From Macrotis lagotis (Eukaryota; Chordata; Mammalia; Peramelemorphia; Peramelidae): a stretch of 64,000 bases of DNA. The stretch spans positions 219,073,753-219,137,752 of the forward strand of contig NC_133663.1 of assembly GCF_037893015.1 (NCBI RefSeq), read 5' to 3'. Position numbers and translations under genes: made by a program. Positions 48,665 to 59,945 of the stretch are shown in pieces (within the stretch, counting starts at the first letter, position 1; the number at the start of each line of letters is the position of its first letter). Below the pieces are notes generated by a model. The model ran no database searches, had not been told where the DNA came from, and worked only from the letters and a program-made list of their open reading frames with translations.

Positions 48665-48762
48665 GAAAAAAAACAGCTGAAATGGTCAAAAGATATTTTG
48701 TGAGGAGGAGGGACTGTAACATATTTACTTTTTTTAAAAATAAATTTTAAAATAAATTTTAG
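48665..48762. repeat. Local direct repeat, copy B2, as filler inside an old L1
   Basis: The segment interrupts an L1 ORF2 tail and matches 46713-46785 in the same orientation with a few differences, then adds an AATAAATTTTAAAATAAATTTT run. It does not belong to L1. Confidence 0.8.
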
Positions 48763-49282
48763 TTGCTTTGGTTTTATTTGTGCAAAACCTTTTTAATTTA
48801 ATGTAGCTGAAATTAACCATTATGCAATTTATAATGTTCTCTATCTCTTCCTTGGTCATAAAATGCTCCCTTGTTCATTCCATAGATCTGAAAAATAGAC
48901 TGTTATTCCCTGTTTTCCTAATCGGCTTATGGTATCATCATATATGTCAAAAAACTGTACCCATTTCGACTTTATCTTGGTATAGGGTGTGAGAGGGAGA
49001 TGTATGCCTATTTTCCAGTTTTCCCAGCAGTTTTTGTCAAATAGTGAGTTCTTATTCCAGAAGCTAGAGTCTTTGGATTTATCAAACAATAGATTACCAT
49101 AGTCATTTACTACTGTTTCTTTTATACTTAATCTGTTCCACTGATCCATTTCTCTGTTTCTTAGCTGGTACTAGATAGTTTTGATGACTGCTGCTTTTTA
49201 ATGTAGTTGTAGGTCTCGTATAGCTAGGCCCCCTTTTTTGCATCTTTTTCCCTTTAATTCCCTTGATATTCATGAACTTTTG

Positions 49283-49365
49283 GTTGAATGTGATGAGAGA
49301 AATCATCGTTAAGGAAGAAACAAAGTATAAGAAATAGGAAGATCGGACAATAAGATGAATTTTGT
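49283..49365 (-). mobile_element. Small L1 3' UTR piece, minus strand
   Basis: GAATGTGATGAGAGAAATCA with AAGGAAGAAACAAAGTATAAG parallels 28.47-28.55 kb and 51.03-51.10 kb. It lies on the wrong side of the ORF2 block at its left, so it is a separate fragment. Confidence 0.6.
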
Positions 49366-49860
49366 TACTATTTCAAAACCCTTCAGAATCCCAGCACTGT
49401 CATACCTATCCACTCTTTTTACACCTTTTCCCAAAGATTACAATTGCTAATTAGTTTGGGAAGGAAAGGATGCCATGGAGATATAGTCTGTGACATATTA
49501 CTAACCAAGATGGAGTTAAGGGGTGCCATCATTGACTGAGTTTGTAATTAAGTTGCTATTATTTTAATTTTTATTCTTATTATAACTGATGTTTGGATAT
49601 TTTATGTTTCTTTTCACTATTATGGTTATGCTAACATGTTTCCCCAGTTGTGAAACTTAAGTCAACTTTCTTTCTTCATTGTTGTTACATTTACTCCTAT
49701 CTTAATTCATGTCACTTGCTAATTGTGATTATTTTTTAACATTCCTACATTTAGTTAATGCTCTGTTTCTCTGTCCATACATGTACAAGAAACACACAGA
49801 CACATGTGCATTTTTAAATTGATTTTTATTTATGATTTCTTTTTCATTTTGTTTTTAAAG

Positions 49861-50279
49861 ATTTCCCAAAGTGAGGACAGTAGGAGCCATTCTGAGAAAT
49901 CAGCTAATTTTTCACCAGAAGACAACGCAAAAAAGCCAGACTTTTCCAATTTACCCACAGATGCTAAGGCTGTAGAAAATGATAAGCATCCAAAAGAAGG
50001 ATTTCTCCAGTTCCTTGGTAACTTATTTAATATCTCAGCAAAATTTCCCCAGCAATCAACCCTCAAAAGTGAACTTGACAAAATTGAAAAGGATTCACAA
50101 AAACTCATTATTCTTCATGAAGAAGTTTTTAAAAAGGAAAGTGACATATGCAGCAGTTCTCTGGAAGAACCAAGTCCAACAACTGAAGAAAAAGATCTGC
50201 CAACTTCAGTTGATCTGTCAGATGGAATTTTACAAGATATAGCACAAAACAGTGAACAAGAAAGCAGTGAATTGATAAA
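49861..50279 (+). CDS. CRYBG3: CRYBG3 exon 3
   Basis: The exon follows a TTTTGTTTTTAAAG acceptor and continues in phase 0 from exon 2 with ISQSEDSRSHSEKSANF. It encodes about 139 residues of mostly polar sequence and ends ...SSELIK at AAA|GTAAGT, leaving phase 2. The most distinctive stretch is KEGFLQFLGNLFNISAKF, which matches a hydrophobic island (FLGNLFNIS) that I recall in human CRYBG3. The C-terminal part is rich in Glu, Ser and Asp. Read without splicing, the frame hits TAA one base after the donor, as expected for a true exon end. The next exon, a very large one in known orthologues, is not found before position 64000. Confidence 0.85.
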
Positions 50280-50318
50280 GTAAGTTTCAAACATTATTTA
50301 ATCAAGAATGAATAGTTG

Positions 50319-50467
50319 TGGGGCGGCTAGGTGGCACAGTGGATAGAGCACCAGCCTTGGAGTCAGGAGTACCTGGGTTCAAATCCGACCTCAGACACTT
50401 AATAATTACCTAGCCGTGTGGCCTTGGGCAAGCCACTTAACCCCATTGCCTTGAAAAATCTAAAAAA
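50319..50467 (+). mobile_element. WSINE-like SINE 40 bp into CRYBG3 intron 3
   Basis: Complete sense-oriented copy. Exact 12-bp duplication AATGAATAGTTG at 50307-50318 and 50468-50479. Confidence 0.95.
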
Positions 50468-50919
50468 AATGAATAGTTGTTCAAAATGTGAAGGGGTCCC
50501 TAGATTATTAAATTATTTCATGAATATGTGTAATTGAAGATATATATAGCAAAAGAGAATGGAAGAAGAGCTGATAAGTAAGTAGGAAACCAGAGCTCTA
50601 TTTTTTGCCTACTTCCTGATTTAGTTATTTTACAAGAAGCAAAGCATTTAGGTTTTCAGGACTTTAGCTTCTATATCTGGATGATGATGAGGTAGGATGG
50701 ACTCTTGATGTCTTAAGCCACCTCCTACCTCTAACATTCCACAGTTCTATGTAATGTACAGGAAGGCCTGACAGGTTCTTTTCTGGGTCATCCTTAGTAC
50801 AGTCATAATACATTTTGGGTATTATAACTTCATTAAGAATACTAAATTTTAATATTTTCTGATTTTGGAAATTTTTGCTATTTTGGCTATCCTCTGAGCT
50901 CTCTCTCTCTCTCCTTAAA

Positions 50920-51840
50920 TTGTTTACTTTGAATTTTACAATTTCCCCCCCCCATCTTGTGTCCCTCCCCCCACCCCCCACAGAAGGCAGTCTGTTGGTC
51001 TTTACATTGTTCCCATGGTATACACTGATCTAAGTTGAATGTGATGAGAGAAATCATATCGTTAAGGAAGAAACAAAATATAAGAGATAGGAAGATTGGA
51101 CAATAAGATATCAGTTTTTTTCCTTAATTAAAGGTAATAGTCTTTGGTCTTTGTTCAATCCACAATTCTTTCTCTGGATACAAATAGTATTCTCCATTGC
51201 AGATGCCCCCAAATTGTGCCTGATTGTTACACTGATGGAATGAGCAAGTCCATTAAGGTTGATGTTAGGTATACAATGTTCTTCTCTATCTGCTTATCTC
51301 ACTCAGCATCAGTTCATGCAAATCCTTTTAGGATTTCCTGAATTCCCATTCCTCCGGGTTTCTAATAGAGCAATGGTGTCCCATCACATACTATAGTTTA
51401 TTAAGCCATTTCCCAATTGTTGGACATTCACTCGATTTCTAATTCTTTGCCACTGCAAACAGGGCAGCTATGAATATTTTTGTACAAGTGATGTTTTTAC
51501 CCTTTTTCATCATCTCTTCAGGGTATAGACTCAGTAGTGATATTGCTGGATCAAAGGGTATCCTCATTTTTGTTGCCCTTTGGGCATAATTCCAAATTGC
51601 TCTCCAGAAAGGTTGGATGAATTCATAGCTCCACCAACAACGTATTAGTGTCCCAGATTTCCTACATCCCTTCCAACATTGATCATTGTCCTTGCTAGTC
51701 ATATTGGCCAGTCTGAGAGGTATGAGGTGGTACCTCAGAGATGCTTTAATTGGCTTTAATAATTTGTGATTTAGAATAATTTTCCATATGACTAGATCGC
51801 TTTGATTTCCACATTTGTAAATTTGGCTATCCTCTCTTAA
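50920..51840 (-). mobile_element. L1 3' end, 5'-truncated, minus strand
   Basis: Begins TTTACTTTGAATTTTACAAT with a C-rich block and follows the L1 3' UTR and ORF2 tail order for about 900 bp (compare 28.37-29.27 kb). The minus-strand reading around 51.4-51.8 kb includes HLREDSQIYKCGNQSDLVIW-type degraded coding remnants. Not intact. Confidence 0.78.
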
Positions 51841-52269
51841 ATGCACAGGGATTATATTAGATATTTTTCAAAAACAATAGTTCAAATTTTTTTTTATTTC
51901 ATTAGTTTGATCTCTGTGGAGAAAATTATCAATAACTTGCAAGATATTTAATTAATTGTTAATAGATCCATCCTTTTGACCTTTTGAAATAGACTAGAAT
52001 TTCTTAATAGATTTGACTTTTATTTCTCAACTTTATCAATTAGACTCTTACCAGTGAAAAAGTTCTACAATGGCTAATCACTAGGGTATTATTATTGTAG
52101 CTGCTTAAAAGAATTTACTCTGTGACCATAAAACATGTATTAAAATAAACATATATTAAAATATTTTATTCACTTCAGTAAGTGATTATTAAGCTCATAT
52201 TCCATGAGCAAGGCAATGTCTTAGCTACTGAAATAAAACAATGAAAAATGATATATTCTTTGCCCTCAA

Positions 52270-54640
52270 ATTTACAAATGAACTAGGAGATAGTGTACAA
52301 TGAATCAAAGGAGAGCCAGGAAATAGTGATGTGAGAAATTGGAAGAGGAAAAAAATGACTTTTTTCACCTGGATGGGGAATAGAGGAAAGAGAAGGCAGG
52401 GGAGATTTCATGGAAGAAGTGGCATCTGAATTGTCCTGGAAAAGAAGATAGGAACTTTAATTGACTGAGATGGCATAGGAAAAAGACTGAAAAGGAAGAC
52501 TAAAGACATGCATTTTTAGTTTGGAGAAAGGGAATAAGCATTTATCAGATTCTTTCTATGTGCCATTACCTTGGTGAGTGCTGTACAAGTAGATACTTCT
52601 TTTTCCTCATTTACTGTCATTTTATCCTTCCAATACCCTAGAAAATTGTTGTTTAGTCATTTCTGTAGTGCCCAACTCTCTGTTTCCCCATTTTGAGGTT
52701 TTCCTTCTCCAGTTCATCTTACTGGTAAATAAACTGAGGCAAATAGAGGGAAAGTACATGCACAAGAATCCAGTTAGTGAGTGTCCAAGGCTGGATTTGA
52801 ACTTAGATCTTCCCGATTATAGACCCAGGGGCTCTATTCATCTCCGTGCTCCCTGACTGAATGGTTAACAAATTTCGCAAATTTCAATTTAAGTGTATGG
52901 TTTGAAATTATAAAATGATCTTTTAAGCCATTAAGATGGACAACTTTTCTTTCCATTGTTAAAAAATATGTGGAGTAATAAGGTAGTTATACTTGATGCT
53001 TTTCATTTGATAGAACTTCATATTCTTCCAAGTATTTTCCTGTAGATATGAAAAAAAACCAAGATAGGATAAATCCTAGTACTCAAGATCTAGGGAAATT
53101 AAGTGATTTTTCCTGGATTATCCAAGTTTTTGGCAAACCTGGGATTAGAACATAGGTCCTCTAATCACTGTTCTTGTGATTCTTTTTGTATACCAAGATC
53201 ATTCTTTTGTTATAATATTAAAAAGAAAGCAATGTATTGAAAATCATTGTTTTTATTTGAAAAATTAATGTTGTATCAGTTCATATTTTTCATTTAATTA
53301 ACCTTTTTCAAGTACCTACTAGGTTGGACACTATGCTGAGAGTGGGATGCAAGAATGGCAAAACAATCCTTGCCCTTAGGGAACTCACAATCTAATCAGG
53401 TTAACACCAACCAAACAAATATATAATTCAAGCCATATGCAGGGTAAGAAAAAAATAATTAAAGAGGCCTTGTACTAGAGTTAAGGAGGATTAGGAAAGG
53501 CTTCCTTTTTAAAAGAAGCCTGGAAAGGCAATAGGAAGAAATGAGGGAGAGAATTCCAGGCAAAGAGAACAGCTAGAGAAAATACCTGGAGTGATATAAA
53601 ATGTCTTTACCAGGAGACTAGTATTACTATGCCAAAAACTACTTCTGAGATCAAATGAAATAGAGAAGAAGATGGCCCAGACCAGAATCCTGAGGGACAC
53701 ATGGTTAAAGAGAAGAGAACCCAGCAAAAGAGATTTGAGACTGAGAAGGAGCAGTCATTTAGGTAGGAGAAATTAGGAGCAAATGATGTCCTAAAGACCC
53801 AGAGAAAAGTAGGTGTCAAGGAGTTAGAGATTCAGCAGTAGTGTCAAAGGCTGAAGGGAGGTCAAGGAGAGTAAGGATTAAATGTGATTTGGCAGTTAAG
53901 AGATTTTTGATGACTTTGAAGAGAATGATAGAGATGTTCTTTTTGTGTTGGGCTTTAAAATAGTATTCAACAGAAATAAAAGAGTATGAGAAAACCTAGA
54001 CATACAGAGTAATATGATCAAAGACATGAATATGGGAAAGTACAGGACATGTTCAATGGGCAGATACAAATCTAGTTTAACTAGAGGAAAGAGTAAATGG
54101 AACAAACAATAAAAGATAGATAGAATTGTAAAGTCAGATTGTGCCACATTGTAGAAGATTTTACATGCTAAATAAAGATAGAACTTGATTTTTAAGCAGA
54201 ATAGTGAAATGATCAAATTCATTAAAAAAGAAAGATGGTTCTGGCTTTCATAATTTATGCTATCATTAATGGAAGGAAGAGAGAAGAAAGCATGGAAACA
54301 GGAGCTGATAGGAGTATATTTCAGTAATGGTAATTGGAAGTATTTCAGAATAAGCTTTAGGTTTAGACCTGTGGTTTCACTTACAAGAGGATATCTAGGT
54401 GAGAAAATTTGCTGTACTGGTAGAGTACTATCTTAGAAAATGTCCTAGAAATCGACAGGATTCAATAATTGATTAAATATGAGGTGAAGGAATTGAACAC
54501 TGGATAAATGATAGTGGCCAGCAACACAAATATTGAAATAAGAAGAGGAACAAGTTTATGCAATAGGAGCTAGGGAAGAGAAATAGATGACATATAGTGA
54601 TTGTGTTCAGTTATTTAAAGGGCTCTGCTTTGGGGATGGA
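52270..54640. repeat. Ancient interspersed repeat segments, class uncertain
   Basis: Phrases typical of an old amniote repeat family appear in several blocks: CTTTGCCCTCAAATTTAC (52258) and GAAGTGGCATCTGAATTG (52418); CCTTGCCCTTAGGGAACTC (53370) and AATTCCAGGCAAAGAGAACAG (53551); TGTCAAAGGCTGAAGGGAGG (53843); AAATCGACAGGATTCAATAATTGATT (54449, shown here as a label of the block). The Mar-1 SINE at 52635 lies between blocks. The blocks are not in the order of a single simple copy. I cannot name the family with confidence. Confidence 0.4.
52635..52857 (-). mobile_element. Mar-1-like SINE, minus strand, diverged
   Basis: TTGTTTAGTCATTTCTGTAG, CCCCATTTTGAGGTTTTC, AAACTGAGGCAAATAG and a head block around CAGGGGCTCTATTCATC show the same order as 7195-7435. 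Confidence 0.75.
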
Positions 54641-54649
54641 TTTGTACTA

Positions 54650-55430
54650 CTGAAACTCAGAGAGCATACCATAGCATTACAGTTGTAAGTTCTAGAGTAA
54701 TAAATTTCAGCTCATTAGAACAAAATACTCAACATTTGGAAATGTCCCAAAACACGATGAGCACCCTCAGCTTCCATATTTTATAGAAGCTATTCTTGTT
54801 CAGATACACTTTGGATCAGATGAGCTAGGGAGTTGACCTGTCCCAGAACTTGTATCTTTAAGTGCTGAGATTCTGTCATTAAACAACTTCTTTGGAGATT
54901 TATTCACAGACTCCTAATCACTGGGAAGTTATCACCTCTTGATATTATTCCACTTTGGGACAATTCCAGTTATTTTTTGTTCCACTTTGGGAGAAAGAAC
55001 GTTGGTTTTCACATTTCTTGCTTTGACACAGTGGGACCCCTTCTTTATTGTTATGTTTCCTGTATCTTTTTCAGCCTCTTAAGTCTTTCTTCACTGGACT
55101 GAAATAGAAAGAAAAACTCTTGACTTACCACTTTTTCCTCTGCATGGTATATTTCAATCTAATGAATGTTTTGGTGATAAAAGCAGTAATGATAACATCA
55201 TACCTCCTTTGATACTCCAGATAACTTTTTGAATGAAGTAGTGCAAGAATTATTTTTCTCCTTTTGTACATGTAGAAAATGAGAGTCAGAGACAGGAATT
55301 AACTGACAGTATTACAAAGCTAATGGACAATATGAGGGAAAGTGACTTCAGTCACAGTTCTGAATTTTTTTACTAGTTCAGCTAATTCATGTCTAAAGTT
55401 TTCCCAATACTGTGAGAATAATATTCTTTA
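54650..55430. other. CRYBG3: Unassigned intron 3 DNA
   Basis: No gene, and only a faint SINE-like block at 55200-55350. Confidence 0.45.
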
Positions 55431-55434
55431 TTAT

Positions 55435-55506
55435 AATGATGACGATAATGATGATGATAATTAATAATGATGATGATGATGATGATGATGATGATAATAA
55501 TAATAA
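55435..55506. repeat. GAT/AAT microsatellite at a SINE 3' end
   Basis: Mixed TGATGA and AATAAT units abut the RTE-tailed SINE, suggesting growth from its 3' tail. Confidence 0.9.
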
Positions 55507-55812
55507 TATTTGTCCTTCATTCTTGAAGAAGACCATAACATCAGGGAGGCAATGCCATGACAAGCACATGAGTTGGATTTGAGTGAGGGAATGCTGGGCT
55601 AAGTAGCCAGCCTCATTTTCTCCTCTAAAGCCACCTGGATCCAGTGGCCAGTCATGAGTCAGGACAACTGGCGATGACCCTGGATGTGAGGCAATCAGGG
55701 TTAAGTGACTTGCTCAAGTTCACACAACTAGTAAGTGTCAAATGTCTGAGATCAGATTCCAACTCCAGTCCTCCTGATTCTAAGACCAGTGTTCTACACC
55801 ACTAGTTGCCAG
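55507..55812 (-). mobile_element. RTE-tailed CORE-type SINE, about 300 bp, minus strand
   Basis: The left end (TTGTCCTTCATTCTTGAAGAAGACC) resembles the 3' end of the LINE at 10970. Then comes a middle block (CCTCTAAAGCCACCTGGATCC), a core (GGGTTAAGTGACTTGCTCAAG) and a tRNA-like head. The GAT/AAT microsatellite at 55435-55506 touches the 3' end. Confidence 0.75.
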
Positions 55813-55829
55813 TTTACTTTGTAAATGTT

Positions 55830-57850
55830 AAAAAAAAAAAATAAATGTTAATTAATAACAATCTGGATTAAACTTAACTTTCAGGAAGCAAAGTTGGTCT
55901 TTTTGCTGAAGTTCTAATTTAAATGGATTCTATTCAGTGTTATAAAATTTTCTCTGAAAAAAGGAATTTGAATTTTGTTGACCATTTCAGTAGCAACTGG
56001 ATTAGCTTTCTTATAGTTACATATGCAACTCACATTTTACTAAAGAAGAAAGAAAAAAAAGATATGAGAAATCTCTTAATTGAGAATTATTTAGCTTGAG
56101 AGAAGGTAACCAATAAAACATGGTTGCCATCTTGATAAAGAATATGGTTCTTCTGAGAGTTATTTCAGAAATGTCAGTGTTAATTCTTTTCCTTATTTTC
56201 CTATATATCGTTTATTTCACTTTAATTGTTTAACATTCGGATTTTTCATTTTCATCTTTATTAGTTTTTCTTTCATTCTTCCCCCTTTCCTTATAGTCCT
56301 TCTTTTAAAATTGAATATTTTTCCTGAATCCCATTTTCTAATCTAGGATTTATCGTCTCATTGGTGACCCATAAAAGATGCTAATTTTCTAGAAGAATAA
56401 ACTCTTTACACTTCTTTGTCACTATTTTTTGGAGTGTTCATTTATTATTCAGAGACAGAGTAGGTAGTTTTATCTGCTTAGAGTTAATTAGATAAAAATT
56501 TTATATGTGGCCAGAAGGAGCAGTGTCATTCATTCTGTTTGCACAAGTCCTTCTTGATTGACTTTTTCATGTGAAACACTTGAAATGGCTAGATTTTCCA
56601 GCTCCCTTCTCCAGTCACAAATCTTTTCTGGGAAAGGGATGGTATTTAAATTGATCTAAAGTTGTAACTAATTTTTAACAGTAAATTGTTGAATACTGCC
56701 CCACCACAACATTTCTGTTCTCATCCTTCAATAAAAGCAACAGGAAAAAAAAAAGTTGAGTTACCTCTCTATATAATATGTTACTGAAAACTTTTTTTAT
56801 TGATTTGGATTTATGATTCCAGTTAACATACATTTACATTTTAAAGGTGTTTAAATTTCATTTTTCAATACATTCTGGGTGACAATGGCTTCTAAAACTT
56901 TGACAAAGAGATCAGATGATAAAAACCTAAGTTTAAGTATTATTAAGGTAGATGGAGAGAAAAAGGATAGCAGAGAAATTAGATGGAACTGTGAAAGGAA
57001 TATTTTTGTAAAATTAATAACCTAGACTCAAGAAAAACCTGACATAGAATAGTTATTTCTGGTTTAAGACCTGAGCCTTTAATCTTTCTGAGCTTCAGTT
57101 TTCTAATCTGTAACAAGGAGTTATTTACAATTTATATCAATGAGGGTTGCAGCATCCTAGATTTAGATAAATTGAACCCAAGATTATGCATAAAGTAATG
57201 AGGAAGAGCTAGGAATTTTGAATACCAGTCCTCTTTAAATCCAGAGATCTTTCCTCTGAACATCTGCCATTTCCTCTTTACCCAGATCATAAGAATGTTA
57301 TTAAGAAAGTACTTTATAAGCTTTAAAAATGATATGTAAATATGAGGCGCTGGTATTATAATTTGATGGCCTATATAAGAGATATAACTCAATAGAACTT
57401 AGATTAATTTTTTTGTCTAGCTTGTGGCCTCAATCTCATATAAATGTCCAATGGTCAATTACTATAAAGATTTTCCTTGTTAGACAACTTGAGTGGTTTA
57501 ATCTATTGCAAAGGTATAAAAAATGCTTTTGTAAACTACTGCTATGTTTCCAGATGAAATTTTGTTTTATTTTAGTAGATAACAGTGTCTTGCAAAGATG
57601 AAAGTATATGAAAGAATAAAATGAATGGGCTGGGAGGGTGCGGTATCTTTACTTGAATGGTTCTTTGCAGTTGACTGGTCAGATAATATTCTGGTCAGAT
57701 AATACTGATAATACTCTTTATTTTTCTAAAGTTTTTTTAAATACTATTTTATTGGGAAAATTTGTTCAAAAAATTAGGAAGGCAAATAGTTGAAACTACC
57801 CTGAGTTGTGACATAGTTCAGGTTTGTTTGTTGTTTTTTTTTTTGTCTAG
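55830..57850. other. CRYBG3: Unassigned intron 3 DNA
   Basis: AT-rich. Short open frames at 57.1-57.6 kb have no recognisable similarity. A SINE-like hint lies near 57060-57350. Confidence 0.45.
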
Positions 57851-57863
57851 GAAAGATGGAATT

Positions 57864-58018
57864 GGGGCAGCTAGGTGGCACAGTGGATAAAGCACTGGCT
57901 CTAGAGTCATGAGGACCTGAGTTCAAGTCCAGCCTCAGACACTTAATAATTACCTAGCTGTGTGGCCTTGGGCAAGCCACTTAACCCCCTTGCCTTGCAA
58001 AAACCTAAAAAGAAAAGC
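57864..58018 (+). mobile_element. WSINE-like SINE, plus strand
   Basis: Complete copy. 12-bp duplication AAAGATGGAATT at 57852-57863 and 58019-58030. Confidence 0.95.
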
Positions 58019-59305
58019 AAAGATGGAATTTGTGAGATTAAATTATGCAGTTTAAGGTTAATGGAGAAAAATGAATATTTGTAGAATTGGTGTAGTGTTA
58101 TCCTGTGAAAAAGCTAGGCCATTGTGTAGTTGAGGGAGAAATTACATGGAGGATATTTCAGAGGAACAACCTTTCATACAGCAACATGAAGGTGCAGATA
58201 TTTTAGTTCTTCATTGTTTTGTTTCTTGAGAGTATAAATCTTTAAATTTTTTTTATTTTAATAAGGGAAAGAGCAAATTCTGAAGGGGAAGGACAGCTTA
58301 ATCATATTATGTATATGACTGAATTATAACATGTCAAGTGTGGTACGTGACTGGTTAATAATTGCAAAATGCAGTTAAATGCTAAAATGAGGTATGTAAC
58401 AGTCTTGTCTTGATCTTTTAGAAAACAGATTTTTAAAAGAAAGAGTTCCACACATGAGAGGATTTTGTGTTCCTAAACATCTTGGAGTTTTTAAAGTTAC
58501 AATTAGTAATTTAAAAAGAAAAGATAGAAGAGTATAGATAATAAAATTTAATTATTTAAAAAGTTAGTTGTATATCATATTTCTGCCAGTAGATCCAGAA
58601 AGTATCTATTTACTATTCAGTTTTATAAACCTGCTTAATATTTCTAAATGTTGTATTAATTTATGTGATAGAAATTACCACCTCTTTCCTTTGATTTAAA
58701 TGAATGGCATCTTTGTTTTTTGGTGAAAGCCCCCAGAACTCTTAATGTAATAGTAATTTTTCCAAAGAACTACAGAAAACTAAAAGCCATTTTAGGCCTC
58801 ACTCTTATTATTCAAATGTTACTTTAAATCAAAGACAACTTTATTCCTTGGCTGCAGTAAGAATTGTCTTTGGGATAAGTTAGAGGGGAGGAGGAAGGAT
58901 TTACTAAGACTAAGACTTATTTTTGTATCTGTACTCATAGTGTCTATGATGTGAAAATTAGAGGATAAAATTATTTTTAATATTCCTTGTACAGCTTTTC
59001 TTAGTTTATCATTTGAAAAAAAGTCACATAAAGTCTAGTGACTTTCCACAGATGTGACATTGGGAATCAGTGATTCCAATAAAGAAAACAAGCACTCAAA
59101 CTCAACAGCCCCCCATACAACTTGACCTTTAATGAGTATATTTAGCACAGACAATACTGACTTTCCTAAATGGATTTAGTACTACGATGTGAAATTTGAC
59201 TAACAGTATTTTAACATCAATCTTTTCATCTTTTTAATAGCTTTCTTTTTGTGTTCATAGTTAATTTCTTATTCTTTTGGTTCATTCAGATGGAGTTTGT
59301 TTAAT

Positions 59306-59459
59306 TTTTTTTTTAGGTTTTTGCAAGGCAAATGGGGTTAAGTGGCTTGCCCAAGACCACACAGCTAGGTAATTATTAAGTGTCTGAGACTGGATTTGAA
59401 CCCAGGTACTCCTGACTCCAAGGCTGGTGCTTTATCCACTATGCCACCTAGCCGCCCTT
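59306..59459 (-). mobile_element. WSINE-like SINE, minus strand
   Basis: Complete copy. 11-bp duplication GTTTGTTTAAT at 59295-59305 and 59460-59470. Confidence 0.95.
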
Positions 59460-59884
59460 GTTTGTTTAATCTTAAAAAGAAACTTGTCAAGACAAGTTCA
59501 TTTTTATGAATCTTAGTACATTTTTATTCACTTAATTTGTAATGGGTAGTACTAATCAGTATGTAATTGTAATAAAATATTTGACAATGATGCTTTAAGA
59601 TTTTAGTAGCTAGTAGATACATAGATTAGTAAAAGTAATTGCTTAGTCTTCAATTCAGATGATTTGTGGAAAATACATTATAGTTTGGCAATGTAATTTT
59701 TCCAAAGAAATGCTAAGTCTTCCTTTAATCATTAATTTCATATAAATTTCAATAAATATTTCATTTTATACATCAACTCTTTAATAAATACTTAGAATTT
59801 ATTTTTAACTCTAAATATATATTTTAGGACTACATGAAATATTTGACTAGAATAAATTGAGAATAATCATATATAACTTTTTTG

Positions 59885-59945
59885 AAAGACCTTATTAATT
59901 TTGAATTTTACAATTTCTCCCCCAATCTTGCTAATATAACTTTTA
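59885..59945 (-). mobile_element. Very short L1 3' end remnant, minus strand
   Basis: TTTTGAATTTTACAATTTCTCCCCCAATCTT, in two adjoining pieces, matches only the first 50-60 bp of minus-strand L1 3' ends elsewhere in the window. Confidence 0.55.

Larger units (their letters stand above)
47915..49275 (-). mobile_element. Old L1 tail and ORF2 part, minus strand, with a foreign filler segment
   Basis: 3' UTR-like sequence from 47915, then ORF2 tail, then a segment encoding on the minus strand NDYGNLLFDKSKDSSFWNKN, matching the L1 at 29.7 kb. A GTA microsatellite (48253-48310) and a roughly 100-bp non-L1 insert (48665-48762) interrupt it. Multiple frame breaks. Confidence 0.65.
35541..49860 (+). 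other. CRYBG3: CRYBG3 intron 2 (about 14.3 kb)
   Basis: It is bounded by GTATAG and AAAG. It contains a HAL1-like element within a local tandem duplication, four WSINE-like copies on the minus strand (40.76, 42.99, 43.32 and 47.58 kb), a truncated plus-strand copy at 46.58 kb, the C1orf43 retrocopy and several old L1 3' pieces. No extra exon was identified. Confidence 0.7.

Noticed and set aside
49804-49860. Upstream extension of the exon 3 open frame
   Set aside because: It reads through the polypyrimidine tract and AAAG acceptor. Phase and homology start at 49861.
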